Shown: positions 49,377-60,205, numbered from the stretch's first letter. The stretch: DNA of 64,000 bases from Dallia pectoralis (GCA_029465975.1 CM055758.1:11933402-11997401); one strand, 5' to 3'. Notes: generated by a model from the sequence alone, not told the origin. Numbers and translations: made by a program.

Positions 49377-51014
49377 ACCCCAGCTCACAGGACACGGAGT
49401 GGGAGAGTAAGAGGGAGATTGGTAGATGAAGAGAGAGGAATTAAAGAGACAAGACAAATTAGTTATTCAACTATTCTAAATTTATCCAGCACAGCCAGAA
49501 GAGGACTGGCCACCTGTCAGAGCCTGGTTCCTCTCTAGGTTTCTTCCTAAATTTGACCCATCAGGGAGTTTTTCCTAGCCGCTGTGTATCAACTTGTTGG
49601 TGCGTGCTCTGTCGGGTTTCAGGCTGGGTTTTAGTTAAAGCACTTTGTGCTGATTGGCAGTCAGGTCTCAGTAGGGGCAGCAGTGGCATCTGCCCCAGAC
49701 TGTTAGGACAAGATCTGTCTCCCTCTCTCCATCTAACCATTCAGAATACGGAACATTGGAATTTGAAACAGATTAAAAAATTGAATCCATTTTACATTTT
49801 GAAGGTCTCTTTCTGAACTTTGAGGTCATCCATGAGAATGTGTGATGTTTAATACACTGTATTATCAGGCTGGACAATAGAATGTATAAAAATTCACCCT
49901 TGACAGAAAAAAAGCCAGAGTACGCCAGCCTGGAACGCTAGTGCCGGGCTGTAGCAAATTTATTGAACTGTACATTTGCTGAGCCTTTTCTGACCTGAAA
50001 TTATTATTTTTTACTGTTTTTAGTATAGCATTTAATAACATAGAAGCCCACTGGACTGTCATATCTTATTTAAAAGGGTGGGTGCTTCTGGTTAAAATGG
50101 TATCTATCTATACCTTAAACAAATACGAAAATATACTTTTTGACTTGAAAACCCACTGGATCTTCAGAAGTTATTAAAAGGGGAGGTCTTCCTGTATGAC
50201 GACTAGAACGACTAGTCGTCCTTTTTTCGTTATGTTACTTTCTCTCTCATTTTACCATGAACACACCCAGACAGTCTCGTTCTAATCAATCACACCAGGT
50301 ACCCATTATCCCATTAGTAAGTGTATGTTCCCTCAGTTCCCAATGTCTTTGTGCTTCATTTTTACGTGTCAAGTCCTCCATGTCGGTGAGTGTGCTGTTT
50401 TATGTGTAGACTTAGACTTGTCTTGTTATTTTTGCAAGTCGCTTTATTAAGTGTATTTTATTTCAAGTTTAGGTTGCATGTATTTCAGTTCATTGTTAAT
50501 TTATAATAAATCCATTGATCACTATATGCCTGCATTTGGTTCCTGCCACAACACTACATCGATGGGATCGTGACATCCTGATTATCGGCTTTGAGCCAGA
50601 GGGGCGTAAGTGGCATTTTGGGCGAATACGAGTTCTTGTTATCACAATAAAGGTCTCGATGAGACCTATCCAATCTAATGGTGCCAAAAAGACCTATCTG
50701 AGATCAAACTGTATTGAGTAAAGCATCAAAACAATAAAGACCTATCACAAATGTGTGAGTAATGTTTGGAGCCAGAAGGGCGTAGGTCCACCAGAAGCAC
50801 CCATTCCGTGTCCAAACCAGGTTCAATGTATGAAAGCCCTCCTGGGATCAATGCATTAAAGAAGAAAGATCTACTCACCCTGTGCAGCAATGGGAGTATT
50901 CCTCACACATACGCAGCGTTCTACAATGCCCTGACAGTGGACAGTGAGTAGAACTAAACAAACTAGTGACCAGAAAAGCAAATAAGACGCGACATGATTC
51001 TTTGGATGTGGTCA

Positions 51015-51470
51015 ATTGTGATAACTCCCTCTAGCACAGCAGCTCCACTGCCCTCTGGGGCCAGGTTTCGGAGTTCGTCGACACCGACGTATTAGCTGCC
51101 GCCGCCCCCTCATTAGTCACATTGTCTAGTCCTGTCTATTGCACACACCTGGTGTTCATTCCCCAATAGTCTCCTATATAGGCTTCCTCTGTTGGGTCAT
51201 GTCCTTGTGTGGTATTGTTTCGTGTCTTGTATACGCCACACGGCGTTCTATTACGAACCATTGGATGTCTGTAAGACATTAAGCCCTTGCAGTAGGGCAT
51301 ATTACATTTAAGCGCTGTGACGCTCTGTTATTTTATTTAGAGTACTAGTGTGTACTATTTACTTTGCATTGTGTTCTGTGGACGACATTCCATTAAAACA
51401 ACGATCAACGCTACGGATCTTGTGCCTGACTCCGTTTTCCTCACACCTACTATGCGATATAGCCGGCGTG
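51015..51470 (+). mobile_element. Solo-LTR-like relic, copy F flank
   Basis: Third copy of the relic described at 31577-32030; it lies in the same place relative to the USP gene. Confidence 0.5.
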
Positions 51471-51822
51471 TATGTAATGCAGATCGCAGGGATCAAAAAC
51501 ATGAAATCCAATAATACAGTAGACAGTACCAGGCAGTAGCAAAGTCGTAGTCGTTAAACAGGCCGTGTTCAAAATACCATGAGATCCGAATTATCAGGCA
51601 GATGTGAACTTGAATACCAAAATGGCTAAAACAAAGGCTCAGCAATGCTACAAAACAGAGAGAGGAAGAGACAAATCGAACCGTTGAAATAATGTCATGA
51701 AAGCCCACAGATGATTATACATAGTTTAGTGAGTGAACTAGTGTAAGTTAACACAGTAAGGGTTCAGGGAGATTGAAATTATCATTGAGGAGAATATAAT
51801 GTGTTTTCTCTGCCACAAGTAG

Positions 51823-52130
51823 GAGCCTGTGACGTCTTCCGGCTACTATCAGCTGACTGGCATACTCTCCCTTTAGGAAGCTTTAGTTTGTCCGGTAAAT
51901 AAATTGAACACACACACAGTCTGACGGACAGTACACACATACAACAAACACAGTTACACAAAAAGTGTGACCCTTGTCTTTCACTACGTAAGTGACATCC
52001 GGGCAGCCAATGGGAAATGGCTCAGATGTAACAGCAGGATGGTGTCAGTGTCTTGTCAAGCCTCTGTGCTAAGTTCCAGAAACAGAGTGCTTATCTGTGC
52101 TTATCTGCATTGGGCAGCTGAGCGTTTTTC
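51823..52130 (+). pseudogene. Decayed duplicate of USP exons 11-12 (copy F flank)
   Basis: Same relic as 32383-32700, with the same TAG and the same missing acceptor, so the damage predates the duplication of the whole unit. Confidence 0.8.
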
Positions 52131-52573
52131 TTTCAGCAATGTCAAAACACAGTGTGCATCCTGCATGTACGTGATCTCTTTCACCCTTTAGGACAGAGAC
52201 ACAGTAGGCCCCAGCTCACAGGACCTAATAGGGCCCACCGTCAGCTAAACTTCAACATTTAATTGTAACATTCCCATGCCGTAGCTAATATTAAGAAATA
52301 TCTTGTGTGAACTCTCACAATAAGCTGGTGCTCTGAAAAGATTAAAAAAAAAAATCTGGATTTTTAGTAAATTGAACCAATGTTCAAATTATTTATTTAT
52401 TTTTCAATAGACATTTTTGTTTTTGTGTGAAAAGTGGGTGGTGGCAGTGGGGCTCATTGGGTGCTCAGCACCCTAAAGCTCTGACCCTAGAATCGCCCCT
52501 GAGGGGGATACCGAGAGGGCTTTTTGTGACCTATGCAAACGTCCTTCTCAATCGGACATGGCGGGAATATGAT

Positions 52574-54042
52574 GTGCTGGTCCTGCATTTGAAGAGGTTC
52601 CGTCATAGACGTTGGGGTGTACAAAAGCTGAAGAGGTCTCTTTTGATTCCTCCGAAGCTGAGTCTCTCCACCCTCTGTGGAGACGATGTGCCACCCCTGC
52701 ACAGCGTCATACCAGAGGAACAGGCCTTCACCAACCTGGACAGTAACAACGACAGCGCTCTCAGTCCTCCTGTACCGGACAACGACAGCGCTCTCAGTCC
52801 TCCTGTACCGGACCACGATAGCGCTCTCAGTCCTCCTCTACCGGACGACGACAGCGCTCTCAGTCCTCCGGTACCGGACGACGACAGCGCTCTCAGTCCT
52901 CCGGTACCGGAGGACGACAGCGCTCTCAGTCCTCCTGTACCGGACGACGACAGCGCTCTCAGTCCTCCTGTACCGGACGACGACAGCGATCTCAGTCCTC
53001 CTGAACCGGACGACGACGGCGCTCTCAGTCCTCCGGTACTGGACGACGACAGCGCTTTCAGTCCTCCGGTACCGGACGACGACAGTGCCCTCAGCAGTTC
53101 AGGTGGGTCAGCGTTACACAAAATATCCGCTTGCGAAACTGTCCTGCCGTCCGAGAACCCGTAACTCCAATCTCGTTATTGATGTGCTGAAATGAAATGA
53201 CCACGTCTTTACATCTGTTTTATGTACATATGACCCCTCAGGTTTACATGACCAGGATCCAGGGAAAGTAAAGCAGGGAGTCACAGTGGTGAGGATAGAT
53301 TAAAAGAGACAAATGAAAGAAAACATTCAGAGAAAATAGTCAGACAGACAGGCAAAAAGACAAACACACACAGAATGAGACAAACCGAACAGTTGAAATA
53401 ATATCATAGAGGCCACAGATGATTTAACATGGGCTGTTGTGAACTAGCGTAACTTAACACAGTAGGGGGTTCAGAGGACATTGAAATTATCATTGAGGAG
53501 AATGTAATGTGTTTTCCCACAAGGAGGACCCTGTGACGTCTTCCGGCTACTATCAGCTGACTGGCATACTCTCCCATTTAGGAGGCTTCATGTTGTCCGG
53601 TAAATAAATTGAACACACACAGTCTGACGGACAGTACACACATACAACAAACACCGTTACACAAAAGTGTGACCCTTGTCTTTTTGTCTCCCATGTCCCA
53701 CAGGCCACTACGTAAGTGACATCCGGGCAGCCAATGGGAAATGGCTCAGATGTAACGACAGCATGGTGTCAGTTTCCAGTGAAGCCTCTGTGCTAAGGTC
53801 CAGAGCCCGGAGTGCTTATCTGCTGTTCTACGTGTACAGGTGATTCTTCATCTCACTATTTTCCATTTTTATATGTGTAAAGGGCCGTGGAATGCTGTTT
53901 AAAGTAAAAACTGAGATGTTGGTGCATTGGCCAGCTGAGCGTCAAAACATAGCTAGCTGTTAGCGCATATCGTGTTGCTATGGTTGTACAGTGTATGTAC
54001 TGTAAATGATCTCTTTCACCTTTCAGGACGGAGACGCAGTAA
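52574..54042 (+). pseudogene. USP37-like copy G, exons 9-13, 5'-truncated fusion
   Basis: Flank sequence of copy F (GGGAATATGAT) switches at about 52574 into exon 9 two codons inside its start. Exon 9 (52574-53102, ten full 33-bp repeats), exon 10 (53242-53288), exon 11 (53524-53599), exon 12 (53704-53839) and exon 13 (54027-54042) are in frame and undamaged. An ATG at 52427 in the flank opens a frame into exon 9 (MKSGWWQWG...), so a catalytically dead protein with the LHLKRF and His box but no Cys box could in principle be made. Confidence 0.88.
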
Positions 54043-54408
54043 ACCCCAGCTCACAGGACACGGAGTGGGAGAGTAAGAGGGAGATTGGTAGATGAAGAGA
54101 GAGGAATTAAAGAGACAAGACAAATTAGTTATTCAACTATTCTAAATTTATCCAGCACAGCCAGAAGAGGACTGGCCACCTGTCAGAGCCTGGTTCCTCT
54201 CTAGGTTTCTTCCTAAATTTGACCCATCAGGGAGTTTTTCCTAGCCGCTGTGTATCAACTTGTTGATGCGTGCTCTGTCGGGTTTCAGGCTGGGTTTTAG
54301 TTAAAGCACTTTGTGCTGATTGGCAGTCCAGTCTCAGTAGGGGCAGCAGTGGCATCTGCCCCAGACTGTTAGGACAAGATCTGTCTCCCTCTCTCCATCT
54401 AACCATTC

Positions 54409-54778
54409 TGTCACGGCCGTAGGGTGTAGTGCAGGTAAAAGCCATGTGCAGAGTCAGGTAATCCGTTCAATATGTTTAATATTACACAAAGAACTTAAAA
54501 CAAACCTTAGAACGGCGACAAACACGACTGGTGAAAAGGATAAATGAAAGTGCGCGTATAGCGTCTTATAACAAACATTCCCCTAACAACCCGTCTTCAA
54601 ACAAACACTCACCTACATATAACGTTGTGACATGTAACAATGAACAGCAACCAGTGACATCTAGGCAATCCCTTTATAACCCAGTGATTACAAATCCCCA
54701 ACAGCTGTAACCAACATAAACCAGGAAGTGAGCACCCGAAACCAGACAGTGCAGTACCCTAACTCACCACTCGTGACA
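54409..54778 (-). repeat. LTR (3' LTR in element orientation)
   Basis: 370 bp, TG...CA ends, with 7-bp inverted tips TGTCACG/CGTGACA. Neighboured by the polypurine tract on its internal side. Confidence 0.9.
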
Positions 54779-54893
54779 GTACCCCCCACTTAAGGCTAGC
54801 TCCCAGATAGCCAACAAGAACCAACATTAACAACAACACACAAAAAAAAAACAAGGGAGCAACAGGCAAGGACCCACTGTCACACCCAAAGGG

Positions 54894-56750
54894 TTAGTCC
54901 CAGACAGCAGGTCCAGCCCTTAAAGGGCCTTGGTGGCCCGATCGCCGTCTTGTGCGGCAAGGCTTCCGCCATCTTGGTGGACGTGGCGGCGGCCATCGTG
55001 GTGGACGTGGCGGCGGCCATCGTGGTGGACGGGGCGGCGGCCATCGTGGTCGGCGTGGCGGCGGCCATCGACGTGGGCGTGGCGGCGGCCATTTCAGGCG
55101 GCGTGGCGGCGGCCATTTCAGGCGGCGTGGCGGCGGCCATTTCAGGCGGCGTAGTCTCCGCCATTTCAGGCGGCGTAGTCTCCGCCATTTCAGGCGGCGT
55201 AGTCTCCGCCATTTCAGGCGGCGTAGTCTCCGCCATTTCAGGCGGCGTAGTCTCCGCCATTTCAGGCGGCGTAGTCTCCGCCATTTCAGGCGGCGTAGTC
55301 TCCGCCATTTCAGGCGGCGTAGTCTCCGCCATATCATGCGGTGACGCTCTGGGAGCTCTGGCAGGCGGTGACGCTCTGGGAGCTCTGGCAGGCGAGGACG
55401 CTCTGGGAGCTCTGGCAGGCGAGGACGCTCTGGGAGCTCTGGCAGGCGAGGACGCTCTGGGAGCTCTGGCAGGCGAGGACGCTCTGGGAGCTCTGGCAGG
55501 CGAGGACGCTCTGGGAGCTCTGGCAGGCGAGGACGCTCTGGGAGCTCTGGCAGGCGAGGACGCTCTGGGAGCTCTGGCAGGCGAGGACGCTCTGGGAGCT
55601 CTGGCAGGCGAGGACGCTCTGGGAGCTCTGGCAGGCGAGGACGCTCTGGGAGCTCTGGCAGGCGAGGACGCTCTGGGAGCTCTGGCAGGCGAGGACGCTC
55701 TGGGAGCTCTGGCAGGCGAGGACGCTCTGGGAGCTCTGGCAGGCGAGGACGCTCTGGGAGCTCTGGCAGGCGGTGACGCTCTGGGAGCTCTGGCAGAGGA
55801 GGGAGATGACACTTCGGGAGCTCAGGCGGAGGTGGGAGCGGCCAATCCTGAAACTCTGGCGGAGGAAGGAGGAGCCGCTCTAGACACTCAGGTGGAGGGG
55901 GGAGGGGCCACTCGTCGACACACTCATGCTGAGGGAGGAGGGACGACTCCAAGGCCTCATGCTGAGGGGGGAGGGGCCACTCGTCGACACGCTCATGCTG
56001 AGGGGGGAGGGGCCACTCGTCGACACGCTCATGCTGAGGGGGGAGGGACGACTCCAAGGCCTCATGCTGAGGGGGGAGGGGCCACTCGTCGACACGCTCA
56101 CGTTGAGGGGGATGGAGCCGCTCTGGACACCCACGCTTAAGTGGGAGGAGCCGCTCAGGGCACTTAAGCAATGGTGGGAGGGGCTCATCTAGGCACTCAC
56201 CCTGGAGTGGAAGAGGCTGGTCCTGCAGGGTGAACCACACCCCCCACCATCTCCTTATCACTCCGGGCGGCTGGCACTCCAGGCCCTTAGGTGGTCTCTG
56301 GGCCCTGGAGGTTGGTGGCCGGAAAGGGTAATCACCCGGCTGGAGCTGGGGTTGTTGCTGCAGCTCCATGGCTTTTGCTGGCCCTGGCTGCAGCACCGGA
56401 GCAGTGGGGGGCTGCTGTTGCAGCACCAGGGTCGTGGGTGTTCTCTCCGCGGACCTCCGTGAACACCCCGTTAGCTCCCCCCCAAAAATTACTTTGGGGC
56501 GCCTCCGGGATGTCCTCTTGCCTTCATAGAAGGCCCGCGGACCCATTGTCACTGACCCTGAATGCTGCAAAGATGGTTCATATTTAGCATACGGCCGGAG
56601 ACGTAGCCACCGCTCCTGTGGTGTCTCCGGCCGATTCCACTCCCACCGCTCCGTGGGGTGACGGTGAGCTTCATCCGACGGGGCGCTATAGCTTGCCCCC
56701 CCGCAGAATCCACTCACCGTCCGACTCTGCTGGCTTCGGTGGCTGTTCAT
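54894..56750 (-). CDS. Proline/arginine-rich repetitive frame of the LTR element
   Basis: A 618-codon frame starts with ATG only two bases inside the 5' LTR (MNSHRSQQSRTVSGF). It runs through a non-repetitive N-terminal third (about residues 1-180), then 18-residue VDEWPLPPQHE units, about sixteen LPELPERPR units (27-bp repeats, 55345-55790) and LKWRRLRR units (24-bp repeats, 55080-55330), to a stop at 54894. No domain of known enzymes is seen. Other frames on both strands are also open through the repeats because their periods are multiples of three, so only the non-repetitive part argues for coding. Translation is uncertain. Confidence 0.4.
   Translation of the reverse strand: MNSHRSQQSRTVSGFCGGASYSAPSDEAHRHPTERWEWNRPETPQERWLRLRPYAKYEPSLQHSGSVTMGPRAFYEGKRTSRRRPKVIFGGELTGCSRRSAERTPTTLVLQQQPPTAPVLQPGPAKAMELQQQPQLQPGDYPFRPPTSRAQRPPKGLECQPPGVIRRWWGVWFTLQDQPLPLQGECLDEPLPPLLKCPERLLPLKRGCPERLHPPQRERVDEWPLPPQHEALESSLPPQHERVDEWPLPPQHERVDEWPLPPQHEALESSLLPQHECVDEWPLPPPPECLERLLLPPPEFQDWPLPPPPELPKCHLPPLPELPERHRLPELPERPRLPELPERPRLPELPERPRLPELPERPRLPELPERPRLPELPERPRLPELPERPRLPELPERPRLPELPERPRLPELPERPRLPELPERPRLPELPERPRLPELPERPRLPELPERPRLPELPERHRLPELPERHRMIWRRLRRLKWRRLRRLKWRRLRRLKWRRLRRLKWRRLRRLKWRRLRRLKWRRLRRLKWRRLRRLKWPPPRRLKWPPPRRLKWPPPRPRRWPPPRRPRWPPPRPPRWPPPRPPRWPPPRPPRWRKPCRTRRRSGHQGPLRAGPAVWD
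55080..55335. repeat. 24-bp tandem repeats inside the LTR element
   Basis: Units GCCATTTCAGGCGGCGTAGT with variants GTGGCGGC, about ten copies; period 24 keeps frames open. Confidence 0.9.
55345..55795. repeat. 27-bp tandem repeats inside the LTR element
   Basis: About sixteen near-identical units of GACGCTCTGGGAGCTCTGGC plus AGGCGAG. The first two and the last differ (AGGCGGT), the middle ones being homogenised. Confidence 0.95.
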
Positions 56751-56752
56751 TC

Positions 56753-57122
56753 TGTCACGGCCGTAGGGTGTAGTGCAGGTAAAAGCCATGTGCAGAGTCA
56801 GGTAATCCGTTCAATATGTTTAATATTACACAAAGAACTTAAAACAAACCGTAGAACGGCGACAAACACGACTGGTGAAAAGGATAAATGAAAGTGCGCG
56901 TATAGCGTCTTATAACAAACATTCCCCTAACAACCCGTCTTCAAACAAACACTCACCTACATATAACGTTGTGACATGTAACAATGAACAGCAACCAGTG
57001 ACATCTAGGCAATCCCTTTATAACCCAGTGATTACAAATCCCCAACAGCTGTAACCAACATAAACCAGGAAGTGAGCACCCGAAACCAGACAGTGCAGTA
57101 CCCTAACTCACCACTCGTGACA
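56753..57122 (-). repeat. LTR (5' LTR in element orientation)
   Basis: Partner of 54409-54778; followed directly by the second copy of the CATTC target duplication. Confidence 0.9.
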
Positions 57123-57132
57123 CATTCAGAAT

Positions 57133-57190
57133 ACAGAACATTGGAATTTGAAACAGATTTAACATTTGAAACAGATTTAACATTTGAAAC
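57133..57190. repeat. Triplicated 18-bp motif at the end of the USP unit
   Basis: TTTGAAACAGATTTAACA is repeated about three times just before similarity to the USP units ends, marking the right boundary of the cluster. Confidence 0.8.
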
Positions 57191-57199
57191 AGATTTAAC

Positions 57200-58010
57200 A
57201 TTGCTAGGATCAGTGGTCCGCCAAGCCAGAGCCCCATGAATCCTACTCATTACAGTCCTGACCATACCAACTAATATCAACATAGCAACAACAGCACATT
57301 TGCTTAAAACGTTGCCATAGAAATATTCTCGTGTCCCAGCATTGTCTTTCTATCATTAGGTTATTTTCCCATCAGCAATTAACCAATATTGTTATTTGCT
57401 TATTACAAAAAATTTGCGCACACTATTAACCAGAGCAACTTAGCGTAGTTATTGCGTACCTTAGAATAGTCACCCCCTGGCTTTGTTAGTATCTTGCTCC
57501 TCCAACTTAACTAAACACTTTGTGTTTTATGTGCGTCTGCTGGATTCCTCTTTCAGGGGAATAACTGAAATAGTCTTCTGAATTTGATTAGTTCAGGTTT
57601 ATTTTTAGCATCATCCTAGTAAACTGTCTGATGTTTGCATATGTCAAACACCCTGCATAAGCAGACAGGTTCCATAGTGATTACAGGGAGCCAAGTGGGT
57701 CAGACAAGAGCCAAGGCAGGACAGGAGAAATAACCAAGGAAGTTAGATGGATGATGATGTTAGCTGATGGATTCTCAATATATTTGAAGAATGATCTTTA
57801 TTAGCATCCAGTTGTTTATACATATATGTAGTTTGATCTAAGCAATTCTCAGAAAGTATTGAAAATAATTATTTGTTTGACCAGAACCCAACACTTTTCT
57901 TTGCCAATTAAGGTCATGATTTAATTAAATTTTTATTGATAAATAAGAAAGATTGTAGTAGAGGAAAAATATATAAAAATAAAGTAGGGCAAGAATAGAG
58001 TGCAATAGAG
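57200..58010. other. Intergenic, nothing recognised
   Basis: AT-rich unique sequence after the cluster boundary; no gene or repeat family that I can support. Confidence 0.6.
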
Positions 58011-58015
58011 ACTCC

Positions 58016-58350
58016 TCACTCTCTCCTTCCCTCACTCCCTCCCTATCTCTCCTTCCCTCACTCCCACCTTCCCTCACTATCTCTCCTTCCCTCACTCTCT
58101 CCTTCCCTCACTATCTCTCCTTCCCTCACTCTCTGCCTCCCTCATTCCCCTACTTCCCTCACTCTCTCCTTCCCTCACTATCTCTCCTTCCCTCACTATC
58201 TCTCCTTCCCTCACTCTCTCCTTCCCCCACTCTCTACCTCCCTCAATATCTCTCCTTCCCTCACTCTCTCCTTCCCTCACTATCTTTCCTTCCCTCACTC
58301 TCTCCTTCCCTCACTCTCTCCTTCCCTCACTCTCTCCTTTCCTCCCAGTC
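58016..58350. repeat. Pyrimidine tract with CTCTCCTTCCCTCACT units
   Basis: Almost pure C/T on the plus strand with A only in recurring CTCACT and CTATCT words, unit about 14-18 bp. Open frames on the minus strand (REGESEG-type) are composition artefacts. Confidence 0.9.
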
Positions 58351-58359
58351 TCTTCTCCT

Positions 58360-58600
58360 TATTTTTCCAGGCTGCCCTTGCTCAGCGCGGTGGTGATGAG
58401 AGCTGATTTGCATGTCACTAAGGATTCCTCCTCTGAGCGAAACAGAGGAATGGCGAGAGATGAGGGAAAGAGAAGAGATCGGGGCATGACACAGGATAAC
58501 ACGATGGAAAATGAAACATTGTCCGCGATTCCTGGCTCGTGATTCCTCCAGGGCGGATTTTCCCTCCCACTCAACTCACGATGCGTTGGGACCATGTCAG
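58360..58600. other. Complex unique segment, possible conserved non-coding element
   Basis: Balanced-composition sequence between low-complexity tracts, with an octamer ATTTGCAT at 58406-58413. There is no frame with family resemblance. Its look recalls vertebrate regulatory elements, but conservation cannot be tested here. Confidence 0.25.
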
Positions 58601-59267
58601 GAGACAGACGAATGCATGTACGCACGCTCCCACCCACACGCACACGCAAACACAAGCAAACAGACATATACATAGTAAATTTGCTTATGTTTTTAGTGGA
58701 GAGTCGTGTTAACTATTTTGAGCTTAGCATTGACATTTAGTGTGAAAGCAAGGATAAATGAATGTTTTGCAAACTAAGAACACTGCTGTGCTCATGTGAT
58801 GGAACACTGATTATTCGAATTTGTCTAATGCAGTCAGACAATTTAAAATGTGCCTAATGTTTAGAGAAGAAAATAGCTTTTTTGAGGGTCTGTTGTGTTT
58901 TTGTGAACAAATACCAGGTTATATTCTTTTATCTGTCTAATTGTGTGAGTAGCTCAGAATAATTGATTTCGCTTTAGGCTTTTAGCAGCTTTATCTTTGG
59001 TTTACTGCTGTTTTGGAACAACAAAGCCCATTTACTTACAAAGTCTTTTTCATGCTGACAGTAAAACATACACAATATGTAGAACAGGTCTGTGGTGAGC
59101 AACCCTCTGTTCTTCTTCTCTTTACCCCACGCCCCCTCCATTATCTTCCTTCATGCTGTGGGTTTGTGTATTTGAGCATGTGTGAGTCATGCAAATTATA
59201 ACCAAGTATGTACATTACATATGTGCCAAAACATTATGACAATATGTTCTTGTGACCAATGTGTTGG

Positions 59268-59650
59268 ATGAAGGAGAAATGGGCACAAGTAAAGACCTGA
59301 GAGACTTTGACAAGTGCCAAATTATCATGGCGATATGATTGGGACTGAACATCTCTGACATGGCATGGTTTGTCAGGTGTTCACACATGTGGTCCGATCA
59401 GAGACAGACCACACACCGAACAGGACCCTGCTTCCAAATTCCTCAGCCATCAATCCAAGTGAGCATCTGTCTGATGTGCTGGATCAACCAGTCCGATCCA
59501 CATCGCCTTCACCTCTTGCAGGACTTGCTGCTAAGGATCTGCTGCTACGGTCTTGGAGCCAGATAACACAGGACACCTTCGGCGCAGTATTGGCGGCACG
59601 CGGCGTACCAATAGTGTTCATGCAGTATGCGTACATACCATGTAACATCA
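59268..59650 (+). mobile_element. Tc1-like transposon relic with internal deletion
   Basis: The frame near 59278 reads MGTSKDLRDFDKCQIIMAI then, after a stop, LGLNISDMAWFVRCS: the start of a fish Tc1-like transposase. About 150 bp later SEHLSDVLDQPVRST and SWSQITQDTF, ending VLAARGVP, is the C-terminal end. The central DDE region is missing, so it is a deleted, inactive copy. Confidence 0.8.
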
Positions 59651-59714
59651 ACTATCATCATAACATCAGTAAAGGAAGCACACGGTGGCTTCTCATTATG
59701 GTTTGATAGCCACA

Positions 59715-60150
59715 GTATATCATGTACCTCAGGTATTGTATACAGTTCCTGTCCTTCCTGATGCCATCAGGGTTTAGGCACATCTCTCACTATATGACAC
59801 AAACCTGATTATACTCTAACATGGGGAACCTCTCCTCTCCCTTTTTTCTCTCTTCTCTTTTCCCCTCTTTCGCCCTTTCTCAGACCCAATTTCCCTCCAT
59901 TCCTCCTCTCTCCATCTCACCCTTTTCTCTGCCACTTCTCCCATTCTTTATTTTCTCTCTTCAGAAGAGAGGGGATCAGAGGAGATGAGGTCAAAACGTG
60001 AGGTAGAGAATATGAAAAGACGGGGGGGGTGGGAGTGGGGTAAAGAAGAGAAATTAGAAGGAAATAGTCATCCACCCAAGGCAATCTTCTCTTTCTTTAC
60101 AAACTCCAAGAACCACAGGAAGCACTTATCTTAATGTATGACCTGCAGAA
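59715..60150. other. Low-complexity CT-rich and GA-rich intergenic stretch
   Basis: Pyrimidine-rich from about 59825 to 59960, then purine-rich to about 60060. The two blocks could pair in part. No gene seen. Confidence 0.6.
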
Positions 60151-60164
60151 AGAAACCACTGCTG

Positions 60165-60165
<1 letters not shown>

Positions 60166-60203
<38 letters not shown>
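60166..60203. repeat. (TG)n microsatellite
   Basis: Nearly 20 perfect TG dinucleotides. Confidence 0.95.

Positions 60204-60205
<2 letters not shown>

Larger units (their letters stand above)
54409..57122 (-). mobile_element. Young non-autonomous LTR retrotransposon (2.7 kb)
   Basis: Two 370-bp direct repeats (54409-54778 and 56753-57122) begin TGTCACGG and end CGTGACA (plus strand). I see one difference between them (T at 54507, G at 56851). The element is flanked by CATTC at 54404-54408 and 57123-57127, a 5-bp target duplication. A purine tract GTGGGGGGTAC lies next to the left LTR on the minus strand, so the element is minus-oriented. No gag, RT or integrase is visible. I cannot identify a standard primer-binding site next to the right LTR. 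Confidence 0.92.

Noticed and set aside
54950..56140. 396-residue Ala/Gly-rich plus-strand protein
   Set aside because: Antisense of the LTR-element repeats; open because repeat periods are multiples of three, with no non-repetitive coding part.
58092..58298. Glu/Arg/Gly-rich minus-strand frame
   Set aside because: Composition artefact of the pyrimidine tract.
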